Counted from the first letter of the stretch, positions 11,365 through 25,140 are shown. The stretch: DNA of 64,000 nt from Hordeum vulgare subsp. vulgare (GCF_904849725.1 NC_058522.1:234831084-234895083), one strand, 5' to 3'. Notes: a model not told the origin generated them from the letters alone. Numbers and translations are program-made.

Positions 11365-14300
11365 TTACATTGTAATAAATCTAACATCCATACAGTTCTG
11401 GTGTTGATCATGCTTTGCCCGTGGAAGAGGTTTAGTCAGCGGGTCTGCTACATTCAGACCCGTGTACACTTTGCATATATTTACGTCCTCCCCTTCGACG
11501 TAGTCGCGGATGAGGTTGAAGCGTCGTTTGATGTGTCTGGAATTCTTGTGAAACCGTGGTTCCTTTGCTAAGGCAATGGCACCCGTGTTGTCACAGAACA
11601 AGGTTATTGGATCCAGTGCGCTTGGCACCACTCCAAGATCCGTCATGAATTGCTTCATCCAGACACCCTCCTTAGCCGCCTCCGAGGCAGCCATGTACAC
11701 CGCTTCACATGTAGAATCGGCTACGACGCTTTGCTTGGAACTGCACCAGCGTACCGCACCCCCTTTAAGAATAAATACGTATCCGGTTTGCGACTTAGAG
11801 TCGTCCGGATCTGTGTCAAAGCTTGCATCGACGTAACCTTTTACGGCAAGCTCTTCGTCACCTCCATACACGAGAAACATCTCCTTAGTCCTTTTCAGGT
11901 ACTTCAGGATATTCTTGACCGGTGTCCAGTGATACACTCCTGGATTACTCTGGAACCTACCTGCCATACTTATGGCCAGGCTAACGTCCGGTCTAGTGCA
12001 CAGCATTGCATACATGATAGAACCTATGGCTGAAGCATAGGGGACGGAGCGCATATGCTCTCTATCCTCATCAGTTGCTGGGCACTGAGTCTTACTCAAT
12101 CCCGTACCTTGTAAAACTGGCAAGAACCCTTTCTTGGACTGTTCCATTTTGAACCTCTTCAAAACTTTATCAAGGTATGTGCTTTGTGAAAGTCCTATCA
12201 GGCGTTTTGATCTATCCCTATAGATCTTAATGCCTAGAATGTAAGCAGCTTCTCCTAGGTCCTTCATAGAGAAACTTTTATTCAAGTAATCCTTTATGCT
12301 CTCCAAAAACTCTACGTTGTTTCCAATCAGTAATATGTCATCCACATATAATATTAGAAACGCCACAGAGCTCCCACTCACTTTCTTGTAAATACAAGAT
12401 TCTCCAACCACTTGTATAAACCCAAATGCTTTGATCACCTCATCAAAGCGTTTGTTCCAACTCCGAGATGCTTGCACCAGTCCATAAATGGATCGCTGGA
12501 GCTTGCACACCTTGTTAGCATTCTTAGGATTGACAAAACCTTCGACTTGCATCATATACAATTCTTCCTTAAGGAAACCGTTAAGGAACGCCGTTTTGAC
12601 ATCCATCTGCCAGATTTCATAATCGAAAAATGCAGCTATTGCTAACATGATACTGACGGACTTAAGCATCGCTACGGGTGAGAATGTCTCATCGTAGTCA
12701 ACTCCTTGAACTTGTGAAAAACCCTTTGCCACAAGTCGAGCTTTATAAACGGTCACATTGCCGTCAGCGTCCGTCTTCCTCTTAAAGATCCATTTGTTCT
12801 GAATAGCCTTGCGGCCCTCAGGCAGTACCTCCAAAGTCCACACTTTGTTCTCATACATGGATCCTATCTCGGACATCATGGCTTCTAGCCATTTGTTGGA
12901 ATCTGGGCCCACCATTGCTTCTTCATAATTTGCAGGTTCATTGTTGTCCAACAACATGATTGATAAGATGGGATTATCGTACCACTCTGGAGCAGCACGT
13001 GGTCTCGTCGACCTGCGTGGTTCGACAGAAACTTGAACCGGAGTTTCATGATCATCATCATTAACTTCCTCCTCAACCGGCGTCGCAACGACAGAGGTTT
13101 CCCCTTGCCCTATGCCACCATCCAGAGGGATGAAAGGTTCGACAACCTCGTCAAGTTCTATCTTCCTCCCACTCAATTCTCTCGAGAGAAACTCCTTCTT
13201 GAGAAAAGCTCCGTTTTTAGCAACAAACACTTTGCCCTCGGATTTGAGATAGAAGGTGTACCCAAGTGTCTCTTTTGGGTAACCTATGAAGATGCACTTT
13301 TCCTCTTTGGGTTCCAGCTTTTCAGGCTGAAGCTTTTTGACATAAGCATCACATCCCCAAACTTTAAGAAACGACAATTTTGGCCTTTTGCCATACCACA
13401 GTTCGTATGGTGTCGTCTCAACGGTTTTTGATGGTGCCCTATTTAAAGTGAATGCAGTTGTTTCTAATGCATAACCCCAAAACGATAATGACAAATCATT
13501 AAGAGACATCATATATCGCACCATCTCTAATAAAGTACGATTACGATGTTCGGACACACCATTATGCTGTGGTGTTCCAGGCGGTGTCAACTGTGAAACA
13601 ATTCCACATTGTCTTAAGTGAGCACCAAACTCGAAACTCAGATATTCACCCCCACGATCAGACCGTAGGAACTTGATCTTCTTGTTACGATGATTTTCAA
13701 CTTCACTCTGAAATTGCTTGAACTTTTCAAATGTTTCAGACTTGTGCTTCATTAAGTAGACATAACCATATCTACTCAAATCGTCAGTGAAGGTGAGAAA
13801 ATAACGATATCCGCCGCGTGCCTCTACGCTCATCGGACCACACACATCGGTATGTATGATTTCCAACAAGTCACTTGCACGCTCCATTGTTCCGGAGAAC
13901 GGAGTTTTAGTCATCTTGCCCATGAGGAATGGTTCGCACATGTCAAGTGAATCAAAGTCAAGTGACTCCAAAAGTCCATCGGCATGGAGTTTCTTCATGC
14001 GCTTTACACCAATATGACCTAAGCGGCAGTGCCACAAAAATATGGCGCTATCATTGTTAACTCTAACTCTTTTTGTCTCAATGTTATGTATGTGTGTATC
14101 GCTATCAAGATTCAATATGAACAATCCTCTCACATTGGGTGCATGACCATAAAAGATGTTACTCATAGAAATAGAACAACCATTATTCTCTGACTTAAAA
14201 GAGTAACCGTCTCGCAATAAACAAGATCCAGATATAATGTTCATGCTCAACGCAGGCACTAAATAACAATGATTCAAGTTCATAACTAATCCTGATGGTA

Positions 14301-15345
14301 ACTGAAGTGAAATTGTGCCGACGGCGATTGCATCAACCTTGGAACCATTTCCTACGCGCCTCGTCACTTCATCTTTCGCCAGCCTTCGTCTATTCCGCAG
14401 TTCCTGTTTCGAGTTGCAAATATGAGCAACAGAACCGGTATCGAATACCCAGGCACTACTACGAGAGCCGGTTAAGTACACATCAATAACATGTATATCA
14501 AATATACCTGATTTTTCTTTGGCCGCCTTCTTATCTGCCAGATACTTGGGGCAATTGCGCTTCCAGTGACCCATACCCTTGCAATAGTAACACTCTGTTT
14601 CAGGCTTAGGTCCAGCTTTGGGTTTCTTCGTTGGATTGGCAACAGGCTTGCCGCTCTTCTTTGAATTACCCTTCTTGCCTTTGTCGTTTCTCTTGAAACT
14701 AGTGGTCTTATTCACCATCAACACTTGATGCTCTTTACGGAGTTCAGACTCTGTGACTTTCAGCATCGCAAACAACTCGCCGGGTGACTTGTTCATCCCT
14801 TGCATGTTGTAGTTCAACACAAAGCCTTTATAGCTTGGCGGCAGTGATTGAAGGATTCTATCAGTGGTAGCCTCTTGCGGGAGTTCAATCCCCAGCTCAG
14901 CTAGAAGGTTTGAGTACCCAGACATTTTGAGCACATGTTCACTGACAGACGAGTTCTCCTCCATCTTGCAAGCATAGAATTTATCGGAGGTCTCATACCT
15001 CTCGATCCGGGCGTTCTTCTAAAAGATAAACTTCAACTCCTGGAACATCACAAATGCTCCATGACGCTCAAAGCGACGTTGAAGTCCCGGTTCTAAGCCA
15101 TACAAGACTGCACATTGAACTACTGAGTAGTCCTCCTTACGTGCTAACCAAGCGTTCTTAACATCCTGATCAGCCGTAGCGGGTGGTTCATCTCCTAGCG
15201 CAGCATTAAGGACATAATCCTTCTTCCCAGCTTGTAAGATTAGCTTAAGATTACGAGCCCAGTCTACAAAGTTGCTTCCATCATCTTTCAACTTAGCTTT
15301 CTCTAGGAACGTATTAAAATTCAGGGTGACTGTCGCGTGAGCCAT
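11365..15345 (-). pseudogene. Copia D gag-pol polyprotein, one nonsense codon
   Basis: A single frame of 1327 codons, interrupted only by TAG at 15019-15021, where Copia B has GAG (Glu). Domains in order with rough residues: gag 1-240; CCHC zinc knuckle about 250-263 (CYYCKGMGHWKRNC); aspartic protease about 297 (FDTGSVAHICN); GAG-pre-integrase about 440 (LWHCRLGHIGVKRM); integrase core about 490-640 with D, D and E in HTDVCGP, RSDRGGEY and NGVSEHRNRT; RT about 840-1090 with LYVDDILL; RNase H about 1170-1310. The polyprotein would assemble virus-like particles, mature itself, copy the RNA and integrate it. The integrase zinc motif reads CEPF where Copia B has CEPC, so the last Cys of the HHCC set is replaced by Phe. 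That, with the stop, probably makes the copy non-autonomous. Confidence 0.92.
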
Positions 15346-16558
15346 GATCTACAACACAAATGTATTCAAGATAATTAGAGTTTAACTTAATCAAATTATT
15401 CGCTGAACTCCCACTCAAAACGTACATCTCTCTAGTCATTTGAGTGGTTCATGATCCACTTACACTAGCTCAAGTCCGATCATCACGTGAGTTGAGTATA
15501 GTTTCAGTGGTAAGCATCCCTATGCTAATCATATCATCTATATGATTCATGATCGACCTTTCGGTCTCATGTGTTCCGAGGCCATGTCTGCACATGCTAG
15601 GCCAGCTTAACCCGAGTGTTCCGCATGCGCAACTGTTTTGCACCCGTTGTATGTGAACGTTGAGTCTATCACACCCGATCATCACGTGGTGTCTCGAAAC
15701 GACGAACTGTAGCATCGGTGCACAGTCGGGGAGAACACAATTTCGTCTTGAAATTTTAGTGAGAGATCACCTCATAATGCTACCGTCGTTCTAAGCAAAA
15801 TAAGGTGCATAAAAGGATTAACATCACATGCAATTCATAAGTGACATGATATGGCCATCATCACGTGCTCCTTGATCTCCATCACCAAAGCACCGGCACG
15901 ATCTTCTTGTCACCGGCGCCACACCATGATCTCCATCAACGTGTCGCCATCGGGGCTGTCGTGCTACTCATGCTATTAGTACTAAAGCTACATCCTAGCA
16001 AAATAGTAAACGCATCTGCAAGCACAAACATTAGTATAAAGACAACCCTATGGCTCCTGCCGGTTGCCGTACCATCGACGTGCAAGTCTATATTATCTAT
16101 TACAACATGATCATCTCATACATCCAATATATCACATCACATCGTTGGCCATATCACATCACAAGCATACCCTGCAAAAACAATTTAGACGTCCTCTAAT
16201 TTTGTTGTTGCATGTTTTACGTGGTGACCATGGGTATCTAGTAGGATCGCATCTTACTTACGCAAACACCACAACGGAGATATATGAGTTGCTATTTAAC
16301 CTCATCCAAGGACCTCCTCGGTCAAATCCGATTCAACTAAAGTTGGAGAAACTGACACTTGCCAGTCATCTTTGAGCAACGGGGTTACTCGTAGCAATGA
16401 AATCAGTCTCTCGTAAGCGTACGAGTAATGTCGGTCCAAGCCGCTTCAATCCAACAATACCGCGGAATCAAGAAAAGACTAAGGAGGGCAGCAAAACGCA
16501 CATCACCGCCCACAAAAACTTTTGTGTTCTACTCGAGAATACATCTACGCATGAACCT
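15346..16558 (-). other. Copia D 5' leader
   Basis: Untranslated leader between primer-binding site and gag, about 1.2 kb and homologous to the leaders of Copia A (23918-25140) and Copia B (4629-5622 plus 8833-9057). It has no long frame with a recognisable product. Long leaders carrying packaging and dimerisation signals are usual for BARE-type elements. Confidence 0.75.
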
Positions 16559-16559
16559 A

Positions 16560-16572
16560 GCTCATGATGCCA
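16560..16572 (-). promoter_or_regulatory. Primer-binding site of Copia D (degenerate)
   Basis: The minus strand reads TGGCATCATGAGC, a variant of the TGGTATCAGAGC site that pairs with the 3' end of initiator tRNA-Met. It starts two bases inside the 5' LTR. Copia A keeps the canonical form. Confidence 0.7.
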
Positions 16573-16573
16573 C

Positions 16574-18396
16574 TGTTGGGGAACGTCGCATGGGAAACAA
16601 AAAATTTCCTACGCGCACGAAGACCTATCATGGTGATGTCCATCTACGAGAGGGGATGTGTGATCTACGTACCCTTGTAGACCGTACAGCAGAAGCGTTA
16701 GTGAACGTGGTTGATGTAGTGGAACATCCTCACGTCCCTCGATCCGCCCCGCGAACCGTCCCGCGATCAGTCCCACGATCTAGTGCCGAACGGACGGCAC
16801 CTCCGCGTTCAGCACACGTACAGCTCGACGATGATCTCGGCCTTCTTGATCCAGCAAGAGAGATAGAGAGGTAGAAGAGTTCTCCGGCAGCATGACGGCG
16901 CTCCGGAGGTTGGTGATGATCTTGTCTCGGCAGGGCTCCGCCCGAGCTCCGCAGAAACGCGATCTAGAGGAAAAACCGTGGAGGTATGTGGTCGGGCTGC
17001 CGTGGAAAATTAGTATCAAATCAGCCCTAAAACCTCCGGATATATAGGGGGAAGAGGGGGAGCCTTGCCTTGGGGTCCAAGGACCCCTAAGGGTTTCGGC
17101 CGAGCCAAGGGGGGGAGGTCTCCCCCCCCCCCCAAACCGAGTCCAACTTGGTTTGGAAGGTGGAGTCCTTCTCCCTTTTCCCACCTCCTCTTTTTCTTCT
17201 TTGATTTTTCTTCCTATGGCGCATAGGGCTCTTTTGGGCTGTCCCACCAGCCCACTAAGGGCTGGTGTGCCACCCCCAAGGCCTATGGGCTTCCCCGGGG
17301 TGGGTTGCCCCCCCCCCCCCGGTGAACTCCCGGAACCCATTCGTCATTCCCGGTACATTCCCGGTAACTCCGAAAACCTTCCGGTAATCAAATGAGGTCA
17401 TCCTATATATCAATCTTCATTTCCGGACCATTCCGGAAACCCTCGTGACGTCCGTGATCTCATCCGGGACTCCGAACAACATTCAGTAACCAACCATATA
17501 ACTGAAATACGCATAAAACTACGTCGAACCTTAAGTGTGCAGACCCTGCGGGTTTGAGAACTATGTAGACATGACCCGAGAGACTCCTCGGTCAATATCC
17601 AATAGCGGGACCTGGATGCCCATATTGGATCCTACATATTCTACGAAGATCTTATCTTTTGAACCTCAGTGCCAAGGATTCATATAATCCCGTATGTCAT
17701 TCCCTTTGTCCTTCGGTATGTTACTTGCCCGAGATTCGATCGTCAGTATCCGCATACCTATTTCAATCTCGTTTACCGGCAAGTCTCTTTACTCGTTCCA
17801 TAATACAAGATCCCGCAACTTACACTAAGTCACATTGCTTGCAAGGCTTGTGTGTGATGTTGTATTACCGAGTGGGCCCCGAGATACCTCTCCGTCACAC
17901 GGAGTGACAAATCCCAGTCTTGATCCATACTAACTCAACGAACACCTTCGGAGATATATGTAGAGCATCTTTATAGTCACCCAGTTACGTTGCGACGTTT
18001 GATACACACAAAGTATTCCTCCGGTGTTAGTGAGTTATATGATCTCATGGTCATAGGAACAAATACTTGACACGCAGAAAAACAGTAGCAACAAAATGAC
18101 ACGATCAACATGCTACGTCTATTAGTTTGGGTCTAGTCCATCACGTGATTCTCCTAATGACGTGATCCACTTATCAAGCAACAACACCTTGTTCATAATC
18201 AGAAGACACTGACTATCTTTGATCAACTGGCTAGCCAACTAGAGGCTTGCTATGGACTGTGTTTTGTCTATGTATCCACACATGTAAATGAGTCTTCATT
18301 CAATACAATTATAGCATGGATAATAAAGGATTCTCTTGATACAGGAATTATAATAATAACTATATTTATTATTGCCTCTAGGGCATAATTCCAACA
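16574..18396 (-). repeat. 5' LTR of Copia D
   Basis: Partner of 9487-11312, with the same ends and followed by the second GTGGG. As the 5' LTR it holds the active promoter position: the minus-strand TATA box is at about 17039-17046, reading CTATATATCC against CTATATATAC in the 3' LTR. Confidence 0.93.
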
Positions 18397-18401
18397 GTGG
18401 G

Positions 18402-21400
18402 CACTCAAACCGTCTAGCTGAGCTGGGGATTGAACTCCCTTAAGAAGCTATCACTGACAGAATTCTTCAACACTGCCGCCTAGCTATAAAGGCTTCGTGT
18501 TGAACTATAACATGCAAGGGATAAATAAGTCACCCTGTGAGCTGTTTGCGATGTTGAAAGTCGCAGAGAGAGAAATCCAGAAAGAGCATCAAGTGTTGAT
18601 GGTCAAGAAAACCACTAGTTTCAAGAAAAATGGCAAAGGCAAGAAGGGTAACGCCAAGAAGAGCGGCAAGGCTGTTGCCCCTCCGACGAAGAAACCCAAG
18701 GCCGGATCTAAGCCAAAAACTAAGTCCTATTATTGCAAGGGGACGAGTCACTGGAAGCGCAATTGCCCCAAGTATATGGCCGATAAGAAGGCGGCCAATG
18801 CCAAACAAGGTATATTGATGTGTACCTTACTGGTTCTCGTAGTAGTGCCTCGGTATTTGATACCGGTTCTGTTGCTCACATTTGCAACTTGAAACAGGAA
18901 CTACGGAATAAAAGAAGACTCGCGAAGGATGAAGTGACGATGCGCGTGGGAAATGGTTCCAAGGTTGATGCGATCGCCGTCGGCACGATCTCACTTCAGT
19001 TACCATTAGGATTAGTGATGAACTTAAATAATTGTTAGTTAGTGCCTACATTAAGCATGAACATTATATCTGGATCTTGTTTATTATGAGACAGTTACTC
19101 ATTTAAGACAGAGAATGATGGTTGTTCTATTTATATGAGTAATATCTTGTATGGTCATGCAACCAATGTGAGGGGTTTGTTCATATTGAATCTCGATTGT
19201 GATGACACTCATGTCCATAACATTCAGACCAAAAGATGTAGGGTTAATAATGATAGTGCCACTTTCTTGTGGCACTGCCGCTTAGGTCATATTGGTGTAA
19301 AGCACATGAAGAAACTCCATACTGATGGACTTTTGGAGTCACTTGATTTCGAATCACTTGACACATGCGAACCATGCCTCATGGGCAACATGACTAAGAC
19401 TCCGTTCTCTGGAACAATGGGGAGTGCAAGTGATTTGTTGGAGATCATACATACTGACGTGTGCGGACCGACGAACATAGAGGGCGCGGTGGATATCGTT
19501 ATTTTCTCACCTTCACTAACGATTTGAGTAGATATCTGTATATATACTTGAGGAAGCACAAGTCTGAAACGTTTGAAAAGTTTAACAATATCAGGGTGAA
19601 GTCGAAAATCATCGTAGCAAGAAGATCAAGTTTCTACGATCTGATCAAGGAGGCGAGTATTTGAGTTACGAGTTTGGTAATCACTTAAGACAATGTGGAA
19701 TTGTTTCATAGTTTACACTGTCTGGTACACCACAACGAAATGGTGTGTCCGAACATCGTAATTGTACTTTATTAGATATGGTGTGTTCTATGATGTCTCT
19801 TACCAATTTGTCGTTATAGTTTTGGGGCTATGCATTGGAGACAGCTGCATTCACTTTAAATAGGGCACCATCAAAATCCGTTGAGATGACGCCATATGAA
19901 CTGTGATGTGGCAAAAAGCTAAAGTTGTCGTTTCTTAGAGTTTGGGGATGTGATGCTTATGTCAAAAAGGTTCAGCCTGAAAAGTTGAAACCCAAAGCGG
20001 AAAAGTACGTCTTCATAGGTTACCCAAAATAGACAGTTGGGTATACCTTCTATCTCAAGTCCGAGGGCAAAGTGTTTGTCACTAAAAACGAAGCTTTTCT
20101 AGAGAAAGAGTTTCTCGCAAAAGAATTGAGTGGGAGGAAGATAGAACTTGATGAGGTTGTGGAACCTCTACTTCAACAAGATGGTGGCGCACGACAGAAA
20201 TAAATTTCTGTCGAGGCGACACCAGTTGAAGAGGAAGCTAATGATGGGGATCATCAAACTTCACATCAAGTTGTTGTCGGACCTCGTAGGTCGACAAGAG
20301 CACGTACTGCTCCTGAGTGGTACGGGAATCCTGTCTTGTCAATCATGTTGTTGGACAACAATGAGCCTGCAAACTATGGAGAAGCAATGGTGGGCCCGGA
20401 TTCCAAAAAAATGGTTAGAGGCCATGAAATCAGAGATAGAATCTATGTATGGAAACAAAGTATGGACTTTGGAAGTATTACCTGAAGGCCGAAAGGCTAT
20501 TCAGAACAAATGGATCTTTAAGAAGAAGACGGACGCAGACGGTAATGTGACAGTTTATAAAGCTCGACTTGTGGCAAAGGGGTTTTCACAAGTTCAAGGA
20601 GTTGACTACGATGAGAATTTCTCACCCGTTGTGATGCTTAAGTCCGTCCGAATCATGTTAGCAATAGCTGCATTTTTTATTGTGAAATCTGGGAGATGGA
20701 TGTCAAAACGGCGTTCCTTAACGGGTTTCTTAAGGAAGAGTTGTATATGATGCAACCCGAAGGTTTTGTCGATCCAGAGATTGCTGACAAAGTGTGCAAG
20801 CTCCAGCAATCCATTTATGGACTGGTGCAAGCATCTCGGAGTAGGAATAAGCGCTTTGATGAGGTGATCAAGGCGTTTGGGTTTATACAAGTTGTAGGAG
20901 AAGCTTGTATTTACAAGAAAGTGAGTGGGACCTTTGTAGCATTTCTAATATTATATGTGGATGACATATTGCTGACTGGAAACAATGTGGAGTTTTTGGA
21001 GAGCATAAAGGATTACTTGAACAAAAGTTTTTCGATGAAGGACCTGGGAGAAGCTACTTACATATTGGGCATTAATATCTATAGAGATAGATCGAGGCTC
21101 CTGATAAGACTTTTACAAAGCACATACCTTGATAAAGTTTTGAAGAAGTTCAGCATGGAACAATCCAAGAAGGGGTTCTTGTCTGTGTTACAAGGTATAA
21201 AGTTGAGTAAGACTCAATGCCCAGTAACTGCAGAAGATAGAGAAACGATGAGTGTCGTCCCCTATGCTTCAGCCATAGGGTCTATCATGTATGCAATGTT
21301 GTGCACACGACCGGATGTCAGCCTTGCATAAGTATGGCAGGAAGGTTTCAAAGTAATCCAGGAATGGAGCACCAGACAGCGGCCAAGAATATTCTAAAGT

Positions 21401-21936
21401 ACCTGAAAAGGACTAAAGAAATGTTTCTCGTTTATGGATGTGACGAAGAGCTCGTCGTAAAGGGTTACGTCAATGCAAGCTTCGACACTGATCCGGATGA
21501 CTCTATGTCACAAAATGGATACGTATATATTCTTAATGGTGGTGCAGTAAGCTGGTGCAGTTCCAAGCAAATCATCATAGCTGATTCTACATGCGAAGCG
21601 GACTACATAGCAGCCTCGGAGGCGACTAAGGAGGGTGTCTGGATGAAGTAGTTCATGACAGATCCTGGAGTTGTGCCGAGCGCACTGGATCCAATAACTC
21701 TGTTCTGTGACAACACTCGTGCCATTGCTCTAGCCGAGGAACCAAGGTTTCACAAGAGGACCACGCACATTAAACAACGCTTCAACGTCATCTCTGACTA
21801 CGTCAAGGAGGAGGACATAAATATTTGCAAAGTGCACACGGATCTGAATATTGCAGATCCGCTAACTAAACCTCTACCACGAGCTAAACATGACCGACAC
21901 CAGAACTGTATGGGTGTTAAATTTTTTACATTGTAA
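18402..21936 (+). pseudogene. Copia B gag C-terminus, protease, integrase, RT and RNase H, broken
   Basis: Continues the B gag after Copia D. It shows a zinc knuckle, changed to SYYCKGTSHWKRNC (first Cys lost); protease FDTGSVAHICN near 18850; GAG-pre-integrase LWHCRLGHIGVKHM and CEPC near 19270-19375; and integrase with HTDVCGP near 19455. RT spans about 20400-21330 with LYVDDILLTGN intact, and RNase H about 21440-21930, ending with DPLTKPLPRAKHD. Stops and frameshifts occur near 18450-18490, 18800, 19038, 19090, 19490, 19640-19720, 19820, 19905, 20030, 20200, 20680, 21330 and 21648. The decay is much heavier than in Copia D. Confidence 0.87.
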
Positions 21937-21975
21937 AATCACATAGAGATGTGATGCTAGATTATTGACTCTAGT

Positions 21976-21988
21976 GCAAGTGGGAAAC
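21976..21988 (+). promoter_or_regulatory. Polypurine tract of Copia B
   Basis: GCAAGTGGGAAAC immediately before the 3' LTR, equivalent to the tract in Copia D. Confidence 0.78.
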
Positions 21989-23759
21989 TATTGGAAATAT
22001 GCCCTCGAGGCAATAATAAAATAGTCATTATTATATTTCCTATTACAAGATAATCGTTTATTATCCATGCTATAGTTGTATCGAATGGAAACATAAATGC
22101 ATGTGTGAATGTATAGACAAAACAATGTCCCTAGTGAGCCTCTAGTTGACTAGCTTGTTGATAAGGATGGTTAAGGTTTCCTAGACATGGGCATGTGTTG
22201 TCACTTGATAACAGGATCACATCATTAGGAGAATTATGTGACGAACAAGGCCCAAACTATAAACGTAGCATGTGATCGTGTCATTTTGTTGCTATCGTTT
22301 TCTGCATGTCAAGTGTATATTCCTATGACCATGAGATCATGTAACTCACAGAGACCGGAGGAATGCCTTGTGTGTATCAAACGTCGCAACGTTACTGGGC
22401 GACTATAAAGGTGCTCTACAGGTATCTCTTAAGGTGTCCGTTGAGTTAGCCTGGAGCAAGACTGGGATTTGTCACTCCGTGTGACGGAGACGTGTCTCGG
22501 GGCCCACTCGGTAATACACCATCACAAACAAGCCTTGGAAGCAATGTGACTAAAGAGTTAGCCACGGGATCTTGTATTACGAAACGAGTAAATAGACTTG
22601 CTGGTAACGAGATTGAAATAGGTATTGGATACCGATGATCGAATCTCGGGCAAGTAACATACCGAAGGACAAAGGGAATGGTATACGGGATTATATGAAT
22701 CTTTGGCATAGAGGTTCAACCAATAAAGATTATCATGGAATATGTAGGATCTAATATGGGCATCCAGTTTCCGCTATTGGATACAGACCGGAGAGTGTCT
22801 CATGTCATGTCTACATAGTTCTCGAACCCACATTGTGTGCACACTTAAGGTTTGGTGACGTTTTGGTATAGTTGAGTTATAGGTGTTGGTGACCGAAGTT
22901 TTGTTCGAAGTCCCGGATGAGATCTCAGATGTCACGAGGAGTTCCGTAATGGTCTAGAGATGAAGATTTATATATAGGAAGTTGGTGTTTGGGTTCCGGA
23001 AAGATTTTGGGCATTATCGGCAGTGTATTGGGAGTGGCGAATGGGTTCCGCCCCCCCCCCCCCCCAAGGGGACCACGTGGGTTGTAGAGTGGCGCACCAG
23101 CCCCTGGTTGGCTGGGCGGCCAACCCAATGGGCCCATGAGGCCGAAAGGTGGAAAGTCCAAAAGGGGGAAGGGTTTCCAATTGTGAGAAGGAAGGGGTCC
23201 TAATCCTACTAGGATTGGAGGAGGACTCCTCCTCTCTCCCATCGACCGAACCAAAAGGGTGGCCCCTTGAGGGCAACGCCTCCTCCCTCCGTCCACCTAT
23301 ATATACTAGAGGTTTGAGGGTTTTTGAGACACAATATTCATCCACGTGCTACCCTTTACTCTAGATCGTAGTTCCTCCTCTAGATCAGTTTTCTGCGGTG
23401 CTTAGGCAAAGCCCTGCAGGAATAGATTCACCACTATCACTGGCACGCCGTCACGCTGCCGGGGAACTCATCCACTTCCCCGTCTCTCTTGCTAGATCAA
23501 GAAGGCGGAGATCGTCATCGAGCTGTACGTGTGCTGAACGCGGAGGTGTCGTCCGTTCGGTACTTGATCGGGACGGATCCTGGGACGGCAATTTGAATCA
23601 CAAAGACGTACAACTACATCAACCACGTTTATTAATGCTTCTCGCTTAGCGATCTACAAGGGTATGTGGATCCGATCTCCCTCTCGTAGATGATCATCAC
23701 CATGATATGTCTTCGTGTGCGTAGGAAATTTTTTGTTTCCCATGCAACATTCCCCAACA
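21989..23759 (+). repeat. 3' LTR of Copia B
   Basis: Begins TATTGGAAATATGCCC (expected TGTTGG, one transition) and ends CATTCCCCAACA, followed by the second GGGTC. It includes a run of 15 C at 23051-23065 and a TATA box near 23299-23306. Confidence 0.9.
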
Positions 23760-23919
23760 GGGTCGCCTAGCAGCGCATCAAGGACATATGCCTTCTTGGA
23801 TGCAATGAGGATGAGCATTAAGTTATGGACCCAGTCCGCATAGTTGCTGCCATCATCTTTCATCCTTGTTTTCTCTAGGAACGCGTTGAAATTGAGGTTG
23901 ACACTCACGTTGGCCATTG
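23760..23919 (-). pseudogene. Copia A gag, N-terminal part
   Basis: The minus-strand frame starts MANVSVNLNFNAFLEK at 23917 and runs through DGSNYADWVHNLMLIL to LLGDP, where Copia B interrupts it. It continues at 2875. The start codon ATG is intact here, in contrast to Copia B. Confidence 0.85.
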
Positions 23920-25140
23920 GATCTCCAATATTTGTAAAGATATTTTTAGACTAAGTTCATGATAACTGAGTTCATCTAATCAAATTATATAATTAACTCC
24001 CACTTAGATCAACATCCCACCAGTCATCCGAGTGTGACATGATCCACGTCGACTAGCCCGCGTCCGATCATCACGTCATACGGACTAGTCATCGATGGTC
24101 AGCATCTCCATGCTGATCGTATCATCCATACGACTCATGTTCGACCTTTCGGTCTCCCGTATTCCGAGGCCATGTCTGTACATGCTAGGCTCGTCGAGTC
24201 AACCTAAGTGTTTTGCATGTGTAAATCTGGCTTACACCCGTTGTATGCGAATGTTAGAATCTATCGCACCCGATCATCACGTGGTGCGTCGAGACAACGA
24301 TCCTTCGCAATGGTGCACACTTAGGGGAATACTTATCTCGAAATTATATGAGGGACCATCTTATCTTTGCTACTGTCGTTCTAAGCAATAAGATGAAAAA
24401 CATGATAAACATCACATGCAAACATATAGTGACATGATATGGCCATTATCATCTTTGCTCCTTTGATCTTCGGGGCATCGCATGATCATCATTGTCACTG
24501 GCATGACACCATGATCTCCATCATTGTGTCTCCGTGAATTCGCCTCACCAACTATTACTTCTACGACTATAGCTAACCGTTTAGCGATAAAGTAAAGTAA
24601 TAACCACATGGCGTTTGCATCTCATACAATAAATTAAGACAACTCATATGGCTCCTGCCGGTTGTCATACTCATCGACATGCAAGTCGTGAATCCTATTA
24701 CAAGAACATGATCAATCTCATACATCACATATGTAACATCACATCCTTTTTGCCATATCACATCACATAGCATACCCTGCAAAAACAAGTTAGAGGTCCT
24801 CTAACTGTTGTTGCAAGTTTTACGTGGCTGATCTGGGTTTCTAGCAAGAATGCTTCTTACCTACGTGACAGCCACAACATTGATATGCTAACGCTATTTA
24901 CCCTTCATAAGGACCCTTTTCATAAAGTGGGAGAGACAGACACCCGCTAGCCACCTTATGCACCAAGTGCATGTCAGGCGGTGGAACCAGTCTCACGTAA
25001 GCGTACGTGTAAAGTCGGTCCGGGCCGCTTCATCGCACAATATTGTCGGAAAAGATAAGACTAGTAACGGCAAGCAATTAACAGAATCATCGCCCACAAC
25101 TTCTGTGTTCTACTCGTGCATAGAATCTACGCATAGAACC
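23920..25140 (-). other. Copia A 5' leader
   Basis: Untranslated leader, homologous to 15346-16558; the CGATCATCACGTGGTG stretch near 24270 is shared. No coding sequence seen. Confidence 0.75.

Larger units (their letters stand above)
9487..18396 (-). mobile_element. D: nearly intact BARE/WIS-like Copia retrotransposon
   Basis: An 8910-bp element with LTRs 9487-11312 and 16574-18396, flanked by the perfect duplication GTGGG (9482-9486, 18397-18401). It sits in the gag gene of Copia B in opposite orientation; removing it restores the B gag frame. It has a primer-binding site, leader, one long gag-pol frame with a single stop, and a polypurine tract. LTR lengths are 1826 and 1823 bp. By eye I count about 16 substitutions in the first 480 bp and fewer after that, so it is the youngest Copia here. 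Confidence 0.93.
2876..23759 (+). mobile_element. B: BARE/WIS-like Copia retrotransposon, full length but carrying two insertions
   Basis: The element is bounded by the 5-bp duplication GGGTC (2871-2875 and 23760-23764). It has a 5' LTR 2876-4628, leader, gag-pol and 3' LTR 21989-23759. Two later insertions interrupt it: the presumptive solo LTR at 5623-8832 in the leader and Copia D at 9487-18396 in gag. Subtracting both leaves about 8.75 kb, the normal size for the BARE/WIS/Angela group. The two LTRs differ by large indels as well as substitutions, and the 3' LTR has lost its first G (TATTGG for TGTTGG). This makes it older than the Copia D inside it, as nesting requires. Confidence 0.9.
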
